From Planktothrix agardhii NIES-204 (GTDB lineage: Bacteria > Cyanobacteriota > Cyanobacteriia > Cyanobacteriales > Microcoleaceae), in contig AP017991.1 in assembly GCA_003609755.1 (NCBI GenBank), positions 2,063,501 through 2,127,500 on the forward strand: a DNA stretch of 64,000 nt, given 5' to 3'. Made by a program: the position numbers and the translations under genes. Positions 33,556 through 43,187 of the stretch are shown here, piece after piece; position 1 is the first letter of the stretch; each line of letters starts with the position of its first letter. The notes under the pieces were generated by a model, which saw only the letters and a program-made list of their open reading frames with translations, did not search any database and was not told the origin of the DNA.

Positions 33556-35535
33556 CTATTCTGCTATCACGGGATGGGAAGAAATAGAGCTTTGAGTTGA
33601 AGGTGATTTTGTATTAGTATCAGATAGGGGAATACTAATCATCACAGTGGTTCCGAGATCTAAACCTGGACTATCTAGGGTAATAAAACCCCCCATCATT
33701 TGCATTAAACGGCGAGAAATAGCTAAACCCAATCCAATTCCCCCGAATTCCCTTGTGGTTGAACCATCAGCCATGGCAAAGGGTTCAAAGATTTTTTGCT
33801 GATGTCCTAACGCCACACCAATTCCGGTATCGGTAATGGTGACTACAACTTGATATCGCACGGTCGTAGATTTTGAGGCGGTATTATTTTGCATCTCAAT
33901 CAGAGAATTGGTAGCCAATTCAATCCGGGTAGAAATGGTGATTCCTCCCGATTTAGTAAATTTGACAGAATTATTGAGAATATTAATAAAAACTTGCTTT
34001 AACTTATCAGGATCAGCCTGAACAATAATCGGTTGATCGGGGGTGGGTAAATCGAGGGTTAAGTTTTTTTGTTGAATATCCAACATTTGCAAATTCACCG
34101 CATCTTTGACAATTTGCATTAAATCCGTGGGTTCAAGCATCACAGATAATTTGCCTTCTTCAATTAAAGCAATATCTAAAATATCATCAACTAAATTTAA
34201 TAGATGTTGGCTGGAATCCGAGGCAATTTTCAGATATTCTTCCTCCTCTGTTTTGGTATCACAGTAACCATCTTGAATCAGACTGATTGAATTAATAATT
34301 CCATTTAAAGGGGTTCTTAATTCGTGGGAAATAACTCGTAAAAATTCATTTTTTAATTGATTAGCAACTTGGGCTTCTTTGGACGCATATTCTAGGGCTT
34401 GTGCTCTCGCTCTAAGACTTGCTACCATTGTATTTAGAGCTTCAGCCAACTGATTAAACTCTGTTATTCTTAGATTGTCAGGAACATCACCCGGACTATC
34501 TAAATTTTTAGCTCTGAGTGCATAATCTCTCAATTTTTCTAAAGGAATTGCTAAATCCCTAGAAACATACACCGCAGCAATAATACTGGCAATAACTAAA
34601 GATAAAACCAAGGAGATTAACAACGATTTAATATCTTTTAATCCCGATAGAGCTTGCTGTAAATCAACAACCGCTAAAATCACCCATTGCTTATCGTTTT
34701 CCGAGGTAATCGGGCTAGGAATTGAATCATATCCCGCTAGAAGTTCATTCCCCGATTGATCAAAATAAAATAAGTGAATAAAAGAATTTTTTTTACTCTC
34801 TAACGCATTAGATAATAAATTTTTGAGTCTATTAGCATCGGCTTGATCTTGAATATTTTGTCCCAATTTATTCAAACTTGGATGACTAATAATTGTTCCT
34901 CCTTGATCAATAATAACGGTAAATCCCGTTAAAGATTTAGGAGGTTCTTTCGATTCTAAATATAAAGTTGATTGCAGACTTAACAAATATTTTAACTGAT
35001 TTTTATTGTTTTGATTGACATAAATCGGGGAGTTGAATACTAATTTAATTTGATTTCGCCATTCTGAATTTTTTTGATCGAGACTGGGAACTAAATAATT
35101 AATATAAATCTCAGGATTTTGCTGTTTTTGGGACGACCAAAAGTTTTTAGGAATAGAATATATAGGCTTTTTCCCGCAGGTCGTAGCAATCAGTTTTTGC
35201 GTTTGTAGATCAGTCAATTGGAGACAACTAACCAAGGGAGAAAACTGCTCCTGAAGTTGAGAAAGCAGCACAGAATACTGTTGAGGTTTTTCGGGTTGTA
35301 AAACAATATTATTGGTGGCAATCGTCAAACCAGACTTGTTAAAATCAATCCATTCATTAATGGTTTGTGCTTTTTTACTCGCACTTTCTGTTAAATTTAA
35401 TCGGGCTGTTTCGAGTAAACCAGAACGGGCTTTTCTATAGGTAACATATTCTCCCACGAGCAACACAGGAAGACTAAGCAGTAAAATCTGCGAGAGTAAA
35501 ATCTGGCGAAATGACGATTGACCCGACTTAGGCAT
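33556..35535 (-). CDS. Membrane sensor histidine kinase (Cache-HAMP-HisKA-HATPase)
   Basis: A 659-residue kinase. TM1 is at about 12-32 and TM2 at about 302-324, enclosing a ~270-residue extracytoplasmic Cache-like sensor with a Cys pair. A HAMP linker follows (YVSRDLAIPLEKLRDYA), then a coiled coil, the H box (VISHELRTPLNG, near residue 403), the N box (NILNNSVKFT) and the G boxes (DTGIGV, GGIGLGLAISRRL). It lacks a receiver domain. The two response regulators immediately upstream on the same strand are the likely partners. The ligand is unknown. Confidence 0.9.
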   Translation of the reverse strand: MPKSGQSSFRQILLSQILLLSLPVLLVGEYVTYRKARSGLLETARLNLTESASKKAQTINEWIDFNKSGLTIATNNIVLQPEKPQQYSVLLSQLQEQFSPLVSCLQLTDLQTQKLIATTCGKKPIYSIPKNFWSSQKQQNPEIYINYLVPSLDQKNSEWRNQIKLVFNSPIYVNQNNKNQLKYLLSLQSTLYLESKEPPKSLTGFTVIIDQGGTIISHPSLNKLGQNIQDQADANRLKNLLSNALESKKNSFIHLFYFDQSGNELLAGYDSIPSPITSENDKQWVILAVVDLQQALSGLKDIKSLLISLVLSLVIASIIAAVYVSRDLAIPLEKLRDYALRAKNLDSPGDVPDNLRITEFNQLAEALNTMVASLRARAQALEYASKEAQVANQLKNEFLRVISHELRTPLNGIINSISLIQDGYCDTKTEEEEYLKIASDSSQHLLNLVDDILDIALIEEGKLSVMLEPTDLMQIVKDAVNLQMLDIQQKNLTLDLPTPDQPIIVQADPDKLKQVFINILNNSVKFTKSGGITISTRIELATNSLIEMQNNTASKSTTVRYQVVVTITDTGIGVALGHQQKIFEPFAMADGSTTREFGGIGLGLAISRRLMQMMGGFITLDSPGLDLGTTVMISIPLSDTNTKSPSTQSSISSHPVIAE

Positions 35536-35625
35536 AGTAGAACATGGGACAGAAGACAGAACGTAGACAGCAGTTAGACCAGAGTAGACAATAAACCATA
35601 AACATTATACTAATAATCCCCTCTA

Positions 35626-36306
35626 TTAATTGAAACGATAGCCAATACTTCTAACCGTTTGAATAAAAGAAGGATTTTTAGGGTCAGGTTCAATTTTTTT
35701 TCTAATTTGACCAATATGAACATCAATAACCCGCCCCCCTTCACTACTATCGTCTTGATAACCCCAAACTTTTTCTAAAAGTTCTGTGCGTTTCCAAGCC
35801 CGACCCGGTTTACTGGCTAAACAATAAAGTAGATCAAACTCCAACGCACTTAAAATTACTAATTCTCCTTTGAGATAGACTTCTCGCCGATTCGGGTCAA
35901 TAATTAAATCCCGATAGGCTAAATTTTTGTGTTCTAAATTAGACATAGATATGCGGCGTTTTAAAATAGCCTTAATCCGCAGACTTAACTCCTCCAAATC
36001 AAAGGGTTTAGTTACAAAGTCATCGGCTCCTTCTTTTAACCCGAGTTTTGGATCTTGTTCACTGGTGAGCATCAGGATCAGAACATGAGTTTGATTTTGC
36101 ATTTCTCGACATAATATTAAACCCGTTGTATCCGGCAAATTCAGATCTAAAATGACTAAATCGGGGTTGAACTGTTCAAATACTTTCAACGCCGTCTTGC
36201 CATCAGCGGCCACTTCTATTTGGTAATCCTGTTGGCTTAAATAACGACTAATTAAATTTCGGATTGCCGGATCATCATCAACAACAAGAATCTTTGCTGA
36301 ATTCAT
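35626..36306 (-). CDS. OmpR/PhoB-family response regulator, copy 1
   Basis: A 226-residue regulator. The receiver has the acidic pair DDD (9-11), the phospho-acceptor Asp in LVILDLNLPDTTG near residue 54, Thr/Ser in MLTSEQD and Lys in VTKPFDLEEL. The C-terminal winged-helix DNA-binding domain is present (LIDPNRREVYLKGE, LLYCLASKPGRAWKRTELLE, VIDVHIGQIRKKIEPD). It is a close paralogue of the next regulator upstream and lies between it and the kinase. A terminator-like hairpin ends 5 bp before its ATG, so it may be translated or transcribed separately. Confidence 0.9.
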   Translation of the reverse strand: MNSAKILVVDDDPAIRNLISRYLSQQDYQIEVAADGKTALKVFEQFNPDLVILDLNLPDTTGLILCREMQNQTHVLILMLTSEQDPKLGLKEGADDFVTKPFDLEELSLRIKAILKRRISMSNLEHKNLAYRDLIIDPNRREVYLKGELVILSALEFDLLYCLASKPGRAWKRTELLEKVWGYQDDSSEGGRVIDVHIGQIRKKIEPDPKNPSFIQTVRSIGYRFN

Positions 36307-36310
36307 AACT

Positions 36311-36347
36311 AAAAAGCCCGTGAGAATTTAACGATTGATAATCGGGC
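36311..36347 (-). terminator. Terminator-like hairpin between the duplicated regulators
   Basis: On the minus strand GCCCG, a 27-bp loop, CGGGC and TTTTT. The T-run ends 5 bp before the ATG of response regulator copy 1, leaving no visible Shine-Dalgarno sequence there. It could terminate or attenuate read-through from copy 2. Confidence 0.45.
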
Positions 36348-36385
36348 ATGAATGGTTAAGAATATAGGACAATTATCCATTACAA

Positions 36386-37078
36386 TTAACGTTCACCCGT
36401 GCGCCGATCAAACATATATCCCACACCCCGAATTGTTTTTATAAAGGAAGGTTGCTCCACATCCAGTTCGATTTTTTTGCGAATCTGACCAATATGAACA
36501 TCAACAACCCGCTGCTCGTTTTCATACTCATAACCCCACACTTCCTGCAATAATTCTGGCCGTCGCCAGGCTCGACCAGGTTTGCGGGCCAAACAGTAGA
36601 GCAGGTCAAATTCTAATGCACTCAGGGCGATTAATTCACCACTAATATAAACCTCTCGACGATTTGGATCAATGATTAAATCCCCATAAATTAAATTTTT
36701 GGGTTGTGTATCTACTTGATTTCGTTGACGCTTTAAAATTGCTTTGATTCTAAGGTTTAATTCTTCTAAATCAAAGGGTTTGGTCACAAAGTCATCGGCT
36801 CCCTCCTTTAACCCAAGTTTGGGATCTTTTTCGCTGGTTAGCATTAGGATAAATACACTGGTTCGACTTTGCATTTCCCTACACAATGCTAAACCGGTTG
36901 TATCCGGCAAATTTAGATCTAATACCACTAAGTCAGGATTGAACTGTTCAAACCTTTCCAATGCGGAATGGCCGTCACTCGCTATTTCAACTTGATAGTC
37001 CTGTTGGCTAAGATAACGACTTATGAGGTTCCGTATTGCTGGATCATCATCAACTACGAGAATTTTTACAGATGCCAT
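36386..37078 (-). CDS. OmpR/PhoB-family response regulator, copy 2
   Basis: A 230-residue regulator (start MASVKILVV at 37078; an ATG 6 bp upstream is possible). It is nearly the same as copy 1 through the receiver (DDDPAIRNLISRYLSQQDYQ) and winged helix (DPNRREVYISGE, VVDVHIGQIRKKIELD). All phosphorylation residues are kept. Differences are concentrated in the linker (about 120-140) and the C-terminal wing, where it gains an extra DRRTGER tail. This supports duplication followed by divergence, with both copies still functional. Confidence 0.9.
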   Translation of the reverse strand: MASVKILVVDDDPAIRNLISRYLSQQDYQVEIASDGHSALERFEQFNPDLVVLDLNLPDTTGLALCREMQSRTSVFILMLTSEKDPKLGLKEGADDFVTKPFDLEELNLRIKAILKRQRNQVDTQPKNLIYGDLIIDPNRREVYISGELIALSALEFDLLYCLARKPGRAWRRPELLQEVWGYEYENEQRVVDVHIGQIRKKIELDVEQPSFIKTIRGVGYMFDRRTGER

Positions 37079-37179
37079 AACCAAGCATATTAAGCAGAAG
37101 GTTGAGCCAGAATATTAAATAGACATCTCAATGTTAATGGAAAACTTGAACCTACACCCAATAAAATATCGATTTAGTA

Positions 37180-37385
37180 AAAACCGTAATAATCCCCAGA
37201 TTATATCTCAGTTTCCGGGAGCGAGTTGAATTGACTGCTCTTGACATCCACCCCGCAGTAAAACTCCATTGGTCAATCTTAACTAGATTACGCCCATACC
37301 AAAGGCACTTGTAATCTAATTGCCGAATCAACTCACTCCATCCGCTATCAGAAATAGCCAGTGCGAGCTTGTGGTTTTTGATCAT
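37180..37385 (-). pseudogene. IS200/IS605 OrfB (TnpB) remnant
   Basis: The minus strand encodes [20 protein letters not shown] then [18 protein letters not shown], a signature of the C-terminal part of cyanobacterial TnpB/OrfB. It breaks off where the zinc-finger CxxC motifs should follow. A few bases on, in another frame, [18 protein letters not shown] resembles the extreme C-terminus of such proteins. I read it as an internal deletion that removed the zinc finger and last RuvC segment. The N-terminal half is absent. Confidence 0.7.
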
Positions 37386-37460
37386 ATAACTTAGGGGTTT
37401 CTACCCAATTTTTCGATGATTGGGAAGGAATACCATTTTTAGCCAAACAAATGGAGAACT

Positions 37461-39422
37461 TTAGACCCAAATTTTTGGTAATATTTCAGACAATAGATGA
37501 GCAGGAATCTGAGATAAAGCCTGATTTTGTCCTTCTAATCCAGACTCATTGTAGAAGGCGCGAATAGTTCGCAGCAAGTAACCCAAAGTTGTTTGATGAT
37601 GTTCGGTGCTTTTTGATTGGGAAACAGAACTCTCCATAAACTCTTGTCCTTCTGGTTGATTAAGATCATTAATAATCGCTTGAATGTGATGTTTGAGTGC
37701 GGCTTTTAAAAAAGAAATTTTGGTGTTTTTTTCGAGATGTAAATGAGGATCGGTTGCCAATTGGTAGTGGGTTAGTCCCAGATTATTATGGGTTGCTAAG
37801 GGATCAAAATTGAGTTGGGCCCGACTGAGATCCGCCGTAATGGAGAGGGCTTTTTGATAGGCTGCAATGGCTCTTTTTAAAAATTTAGCCCGAATTTCCG
37901 ATTTTTGATAGTGGTTTGCCAAATGCCAATAGACGATACCCAAATTATTATAGGTGGCTGCACAGGCAATTGGGGCTGAGGCGGTCGTCCGATAGCTCAA
38001 GGCTTGATGATAGGCGTGAGTGGCTTGTAATAGCAATTTAGCCGAGGGTTGATGTTGACTCAATGTCCAGTAGGCTGTGCCTAAATTGGTTTGTAGCAGG
38101 GCATAATTGAGGGGATCGTGTTGCGGGGTATAAAATTCCATTGCTTCGGTATAGGCAGCAATGGCAGCTTTCAGGTGAGGAATGGGTTGGGTTTTTTGGG
38201 CCAGTTTCCAATAGATCGTTCCCAAATTATTTTGAATTGTTGCATAATCTTGAATCTGGGAACCCTTGATTTCAGAAAGGTTCAAATTCAAATAACATAA
38301 GGCTTCTGTATAAGCAATAATTGACTGTTCTAAATTTTTACTCCCATCTTGCCAAGTCGCTAAATCTGCATAAGTCGCTCCTAAGTTTTTTTGGATTTGT
38401 ATATATAAATTTGGTTGAATTTCAGGATCAACTTTCATTAAAGCGTTTTGGTAAAAAATAATACTTTTTTCTAAATAACACATCACATCCAGAGATTTTG
38501 GATTCTCTTGAACCCTTTGGCGAAATTCCATCCAATATAATGTTCCTAAGTCATTAAAAACATTAATAGAATCATCAAGATCGTCGGAAGCAATAGAACT
38601 TTTATTCAATTCTGGAATAATTTCTAAAACTTTTTCGTATGCTTGAATAGCCTGGGTATAGTTGAGTTCTGAATTTTCCCCAGCTAAAATGCGATCGCGG
38701 TATATATTCCCTAATTTACGATAGGCTGGAGATAAGCAGGAAAGGGCAGAATGTTGCTCAAATTGTTGAATCTGATCGAGAAGTTCCTGCAACGGATCAG
38801 ATATTTGACCCCGTTCAACAGGTTCGGAAGTTTCCCCAAAATCTAAGGAAATGGTCTCCGACTCCAAGTTACTCGGAGTGGGATCACTGATCCATTCAAA
38901 TACTCCGGTTCGTCGCTCCCAAAACTCCGGTACTGACTGTTGAATACAAGATAACCAAGGGGAAGAAATCCACAACAGCAAACTAAATTCAAATTGGTCG
39001 AGATGGTTTTCTAAAGTGCGTAAATATCTTAAAAATGACCATTGTACCGCCGGAGGTTGACGGGTTAAATGTTCTACCCCTAAAATTTGAAATCCGATAA
39101 TATCTGGATGACTCTCATTAGATTTATTTTGAGCATACCATTGGATAATTGCCTGAAATGGATTCGGATCACTTAAATCAAGTTTTACACTAATTAAACC
39201 TGAAGAAATGGGAGATTGGGGTATAATATTCTCCTGATGTTTGGATAAAAAATCCGTTCGTAACTGTAGCGCCAAATGATTTCGCAGATTTAAGTTATCA
39301 CAAACTCCAAGAAAAACTTGACGGCGAAGTTGCAAAGCCAGCGCCTGTTGTAAACGATCGTAGATTCGCTGATGAGTTTGGGAAACTAAAACAGAACAAT
39401 TATTGGTCATCGCCATTATCAA
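37461..39422 (-). CDS. Tetratricopeptide-repeat protein
   Basis: A 653-residue soluble protein. Residues 1-200 form a non-TPR N-domain (QVFLGVCDNLNLRNHLALQL, SFLRYLRTLENHL) that looks like an ATPase-type fold without a visible P-loop. From about 235 to 590 there are at least seven TPR units, several reading NNLGTIYWKLA or NNLGIVYWHLA followed by AIAAYxEAL. Such proteins act as protein-protein scaffolds. It stands alone, with a TnpB scar upstream of its 3' end and psb34 on the other side. Partners are not predicted. Confidence 0.8.
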   Translation of the reverse strand: MIMAMTNNCSVLVSQTHQRIYDRLQQALALQLRRQVFLGVCDNLNLRNHLALQLRTDFLSKHQENIIPQSPISSGLISVKLDLSDPNPFQAIIQWYAQNKSNESHPDIIGFQILGVEHLTRQPPAVQWSFLRYLRTLENHLDQFEFSLLLWISSPWLSCIQQSVPEFWERRTGVFEWISDPTPSNLESETISLDFGETSEPVERGQISDPLQELLDQIQQFEQHSALSCLSPAYRKLGNIYRDRILAGENSELNYTQAIQAYEKVLEIIPELNKSSIASDDLDDSINVFNDLGTLYWMEFRQRVQENPKSLDVMCYLEKSIIFYQNALMKVDPEIQPNLYIQIQKNLGATYADLATWQDGSKNLEQSIIAYTEALCYLNLNLSEIKGSQIQDYATIQNNLGTIYWKLAQKTQPIPHLKAAIAAYTEAMEFYTPQHDPLNYALLQTNLGTAYWTLSQHQPSAKLLLQATHAYHQALSYRTTASAPIACAATYNNLGIVYWHLANHYQKSEIRAKFLKRAIAAYQKALSITADLSRAQLNFDPLATHNNLGLTHYQLATDPHLHLEKNTKISFLKAALKHHIQAIINDLNQPEGQEFMESSVSQSKSTEHHQTTLGYLLRTIRAFYNESGLEGQNQALSQIPAHLLSEILPKIWV

Positions 39423-39620
39423 CCCTTAAACCATCACCTAGGACATCTAATTATCTTCTTCCATCTAGCGGTTCAGGTTCAGGAGAGAGGCAGGTTTTTA
39501 AGGGTTATTCTTATTCTTTTTGTCTCTATATCTTTGTGGTTTGCTTCAAATCCGGGGGGCATTTCACGATTAGCAAACGTAAAAATACCCAAAACCCGCC
39601 CGGACTGAATGATTAATATC

Positions 39621-39791
39621 TCAGGATACAGTGAAGGCAAGGAATAATAAAACCCCTATCAAGGCAATCCCAGCAAGACCACCGATAATATAATTCCGTT
39701 TTTGTGAATTGGTAGGGGGTTCGGCTGTATAAACTTTAGGTTCCACTGCGAAGTTATTCAGACGTCCACCTTGTTCATTGATATAAGGCAT
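39621..39791 (-). CDS. psb34: Psb34 / ssl1498-family photosystem II assembly protein
   Basis: A 56-residue gene easily missed because of its size. It begins MPYINEQGGRLNNFAVEPKV, continues YTAEPPT and has one transmembrane helix (NYIIGGLAGIALIGVLLFLA). This fits the ssl1498 family, named Psb34, a light-harvesting-like single-helix protein that binds CP47-containing photosystem II assembly intermediates and affects attachment of high-light-inducible proteins in the thylakoid. The spacer 39423-39620 shows no other gene, only a fragment of an AACCACAAAGATA-type repeat around 39520-39545. Confidence 0.8.
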   Translation of the reverse strand: MPYINEQGGRLNNFAVEPKVYTAEPPTNSQKRNYIIGGLAGIALIGVLLFLAFTVS

Positions 39792-39891
39792 GATGAAAAA
39801 TCCATAAGTTACTATTTGGGATCAAGAATAACAAAAATTTAACAAAAATTTACACTCCATGGAAAAACTTAATAATTTGAAGACTGACAAT

Positions 39892-40719
39892 TTAACCGGC
39901 GATTGTCCCAGTTAGGGGTGAGGACGCTTGAGCGTAGCTTTTGACCGGAATTCGCCCAGCCAGATAAGCCAGACGTCCGGCTTCCGTGGCCATTCCCATA
40001 GCTCTAGCCATAGCGGTGGAATTTTGGGCCAAGGCGATTGCCGAATTAATTAATAACGCATCCGCCCCCATTTCCATCGCTAAGGCCGCTTCACTGGGCG
40101 CACCAATACCAGCATCCACAACCACTGGAACCCTGGCATTATCAATAATAATGGCAATATTGGCAGCGTTTCTAATTCCCTGTCCTGAACCGATGGGAGA
40201 ACCCAAAGGCATCACCGTGACACAGCCAACATCCTCTAAACGTTTCGCCAGCAGGGGATCGGCATTAATATAGGGTAAAACGGCAAAACCTTCTTTGACT
40301 AGCTGTTCCGCCGCTTCTAACGTGCCAATCGGGTCAGGAAGTAAATATTTACTATCAGGAATTACTTCTAATTTGACAAAATTATTGTCTTCCTGTCCTA
40401 ATAATTTTGCCATTTCCCGTCCTAATCTAGCCACCCGAATTGCTTCTTCTGCGGTTTGACATCCGGCGGTATTCGGTAACATCCAAATTTTACTCCAATC
40501 AATAGCTTCGGCTAACCCTTCATGTCCTGGGGCTTGGGTTTGGACTCGTCTAACGGCCACGGTAACAATTTCGCACCCACTGGCGGTAATACTATCCTGC
40601 ATTTCTTGGAGGTTGCGATATTTCCCCGTCCCGGTCATTAACCGAGATTTAAAGGTTTTTCCCGCAATAATTAAGGAAGTATCAAGGAAAGATGAGTTAG
40701 TTTTTTCTATGGTTTGCAT
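39892..40719 (-). CDS. thiG: Thiazole synthase
   Basis: A 275-residue TIM-barrel enzyme that forms the thiazole phosphate of thiamine from deoxyxylulose phosphate, dehydroglycine and ThiS thiocarboxylate. [52 protein letters not shown] and [20 protein letters not shown] are all family landmarks; the Lys of VKLEVI forms the Schiff base. ATG at 40719 (MQTIEKTN) is preferred; an in-frame start 33 bp earlier would be inside the TGGGTAA tandem repeat. No TPP riboswitch was found in the 110 bp upstream, and other thi genes are not adjacent. Confidence 0.92.
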   Translation of the reverse strand: MQTIEKTNSSFLDTSLIIAGKTFKSRLMTGTGKYRNLQEMQDSITASGCEIVTVAVRRVQTQAPGHEGLAEAIDWSKIWMLPNTAGCQTAEEAIRVARLGREMAKLLGQEDNNFVKLEVIPDSKYLLPDPIGTLEAAEQLVKEGFAVLPYINADPLLAKRLEDVGCVTVMPLGSPIGSGQGIRNAANIAIIIDNARVPVVVDAGIGAPSEAALAMEMGADALLINSAIALAQNSTAMARAMGMATEAGRLAYLAGRIPVKSYAQASSPLTGTIAG

Positions 40720-40746
40720 AATGGGTAATGGGTAATGGGTAATGAG
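40720..40746. repeat. TGGGTAA tandem repeat at the thiG start
   Basis: Three to four copies of ATGGGTA abut the thiG ATG, occupying the place of a ribosome-binding site. The same unit is seen at 58836-58853. Confidence 0.7.
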
Positions 40747-40783
40747 GATCAAGGATTTAGGAGGATTTCACGGATTTCACGGA

Positions 40784-40871
40784 TTTTAATCTGTGTTAAT
40801 CTGCGTAATCATCTTAAATCCGTGTTCTAATTTTAATCTGTGTTAATCTGCGTAATCATCTTAAATCCGTG
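40784..40871. repeat. 41-bp direct repeat (ATCCGTG family) running into a gene end
   Basis: A 41-bp unit beginning TTTTAATCTGTGTTAATCTG and ending CTTAAATCCGTG occurs at 40784-40824 and again, identical, at 40831-40871. TTTCACGGATTTCACGGA (40768-40784) is further decay of the same dispersed repeat. The second copy encodes the last 11-12 residues and stop of the sulfurtransferase gene. Confidence 0.85.
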
Positions 40872-41708
40872 ATCTGATTTTTGTGCTTCTGTTAAATAGG
40901 AACACCAATCACTCCAACTTCCTCCATATAATTTAGCTTGATCAATTCCTGCTAATTCTAAGGAAAATAAATTCACACAGGCAGTAACTCCTGAACCACA
41001 ATAAACGATTATTTCTTCTGAGTCTTTAATATTCTGCCAGCGTTGGGATTGTTCGTTTATTTTAACAAAACCCGTGGTTTCTGTCACCTCTTGCCAAGGA
41101 TAATTTACCGCGCCCGGAATACATCCAGCAATTGGATCAATGGGTTCGGTTTTTCCTAAATAGCGTTCGGGTTCCCTGGAGTCAATCAGCACCACTCCGG
41201 GTAAGTCTTTTCGAGCTTTTACAGTTTCAATATCAACTAACATTTCTGACTGGATTTCTGGCTTAAATATTCTTAATTTTGGATTAGGAATATTAGAACT
41301 AATGGGATAGTCTAAATTTTTCCATTGACTAAACCCTCCATCTAATAAAACAACTTGATTATGCCCAAAATAACGTAATAACCACCACAACCGAGAAGCA
41401 AAAGCTAACCGAGAATCATCATAAGCAACGACTAAGGTTTGTTGAGAAGTTATACCAATTTCTGATAACTTTGCTGATAGTTTTTCTGGGTTAGGTAAGG
41501 GGTGACGTCCGCCGTGTTTTTGAATCGGACTTGATAAATCTTGGTCTAAATCTAAATAAAATGCTCCTGGAAGATGACCTTCTTGATATTGTTGTTGTCC
41601 TAATTTGGGATTGGCCAAGGAAAACCGACAGTCTACAATCACAATATTATCATCTTCGAGATGTTCTGCTAACCATTTTGGAGAAACGATCAATTGAGAT
41701 GCAGTCAT
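40833..41708 (-). CDS. Two-domain sulfurtransferase (3-mercaptopyruvate type)
   Basis: A 291-residue tandem rhodanese protein (start MTASQLIVSPKWL at 41708). The first rhodanese domain (about 5-130) lacks the catalytic Cys; the second has VYCGSGVTACVN near residue 240. The CGSGVTA loop is that of 3-mercaptopyruvate sulfurtransferases (SseA-like) rather than thiosulfate rhodanese (CRKGVTA). It would move sulfane sulfur to cyanide or thiol acceptors; its place beside thiG, on the same strand, may reflect sulfur supply for thiamine, but that is inference. The C-terminal tail FKMITQINTD is encoded by a dispersed repeat and is probably not ancestral. Confidence 0.85.
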   Translation of the reverse strand: MTASQLIVSPKWLAEHLEDDNIVIVDCRFSLANPKLGQQQYQEGHLPGAFYLDLDQDLSSPIQKHGGRHPLPNPEKLSAKLSEIGITSQQTLVVAYDDSRLAFASRLWWLLRYFGHNQVVLLDGGFSQWKNLDYPISSNIPNPKLRIFKPEIQSEMLVDIETVKARKDLPGVVLIDSREPERYLGKTEPIDPIAGCIPGAVNYPWQEVTETTGFVKINEQSQRWQNIKDSEEIIVYCGSGVTACVNLFSLELAGIDQAKLYGGSWSDWCSYLTEAQKSDHGFKMITQINTD

Positions 41709-41936
41709 AGTAATTTCAAGAATCAGTAACCATAACAATTATTATAATATCTTTTTATAAAGAGAAACAAAAGTAGAAAAATAATTCATAAGTCTAGCAA
41801 CAGCAAATAATCTTTTTATGTTTTATTAATATTGTAGTTTTGAATCGACTCAATTAATGTAAAATATTGTTGCAAGTTTTTGGTTTTACTTTACAAGAAT
41901 TAATCATTTTTTGACGAGGATGGGGGCTGTTTTTTA

Positions 41937-43187
41937 TTATAATAATATACCAGCAATACAAGCGGTCATAAAACAGGCAATAGAACCCGCGATCATCGCT
42001 CTAATTCCTAATCGAGCAACATCGGCTTGTCGTTCTGGAGCGATCGCAGAAATTCCCCCAATTTGTATGGCAATCGAACCAATATTAGAAAACCCACAGA
42101 GGGCATAAGTAGAAATAATTATAGCCCGTTCAGAAATAGTAGAAACGCTATTTTCTCCCCCCTTGCCTTGAGCGAGTTGTTGAGAATTTTCGATCAATTG
42201 TTTTAAATCTAAATAGGCAATAAATTCATTTAGAACTGTTTTTTTACCCAATAAAACTCCCACCTGTAAACAATCTGCGATTGGAATTCCCATTAACCAA
42301 GCCACCGGAGCAAATAAATAACCCAAAATTCCTTCTAAAGATAAAGAAGGCATCCCCCAAAAACTTCCCAACCATTGTAAAACCCCATTAATTAAGGCTA
42401 ATAATCCTAAAAAAGCAATTAACATTGCCGCCACATTTAAAGCTAATTTCATCCCGTCACTGGCGCCAGTTGCCGCCGCATCAATCCCATTAGCAGAAGT
42501 GGGTTGAACTTCTATTTTAACTTTTCCTTTAGTTAAAGAGATTTCCGTTTCAGGATAGAATATTTTAGAAATTGCTAAAGCAGCAGGAGCCGACATCACA
42601 GAAGCCGCCAGAATATGTTCGGCGGGAATCCCAAAGGAAATATAAGCGGCCATCACCCCTCCGGCAATGGTGGCAAATCCCCCAGTCATCACCGCATGAA
42701 GTTCTGAATTTGTTAAGGTATAAATATAGGGTTTAATTAATAACGGAGCCTCCGTTTGTCCGATAAAAATATTCGCCGAACAGGATAAAGTTTCTGAACC
42801 TGATGTTTTCAAAGTTCGCATCATTACCCAAGCCACGGCTTCTACAATTTTTTGTAAAATTTTATAATGATATAAAATAGAAATAAAAGAGGAAAAGAAA
42901 ATAATTGTTGGTAAAACTTTAAAAGCAATAAAATGGTCTTGAAAATCTTCTCCAAAAACAAATTTGGCTCCCTGATCAGAAAAGTTAAGAAAGTGACTGA
43001 CCGCATTTCCTAAAAACTCAAATAAAGCAAAACCAGCCTGAGTTTTGAGGATGAGTACGGCTAAAATAAACTGTAATCCAATCCCCCATAAAACCGGATG
43101 CCAACGCACCGCTTGACGATTCACCGAACAGAGATAGGAAATTCCTACAAAAACAAATAATCCCAAAAGTGAAATTCCACGTTCCAT
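41937..43187 (-). CDS. nupC: Concentrative nucleoside transporter (NupC/CNT family)
   Basis: A 416-residue polytopic membrane protein. The CNT signature is clear: CSANIFIGQTEAPLLIKPY near residue 140, the TGGFATIAGGVMAAYISFG re-entrant segment, and GFSNIGSIAIQIGGISAIAP near the C-terminus. It imports nucleosides driven by Na+ or H+. An Asn/Thr-rich cytoplasmic loop lies around 225-245. It is divergent from der with about 160 bp to the der start. Downstream to 41739 no further gene is seen. Confidence 0.88.
   Translation of the reverse strand: MERGISLLGLFVFVGISYLCSVNRQAVRWHPVLWGIGLQFILAVLILKTQAGFALFEFLGNAVSHFLNFSDQGAKFVFGEDFQDHFIAFKVLPTIIFFSSFISILYHYKILQKIVEAVAWVMMRTLKTSGSETLSCSANIFIGQTEAPLLIKPYIYTLTNSELHAVMTGGFATIAGGVMAAYISFGIPAEHILAASVMSAPAALAISKIFYPETEISLTKGKVKIEVQPTSANGIDAAATGASDGMKLALNVAAMLIAFLGLLALINGVLQWLGSFWGMPSLSLEGILGYLFAPVAWLMGIPIADCLQVGVLLGKKTVLNEFIAYLDLKQLIENSQQLAQGKGGENSVSTISERAIIISTYALCGFSNIGSIAIQIGGISAIAPERQADVARLGIRAMIAGSIACFMTACIAGILL

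Noticed and set aside
40720-40832. TPP riboswitch upstream of thiG
   Set aside because: The spacer consists of tandem and direct repeats and shows no CUGAGA or related conserved thi-box core.
41911-42108. 65-codon plus-strand ORF over the end of nupC
   Set aside because: Almost wholly antisense to the conserved C-terminus of the nucleoside transporter.
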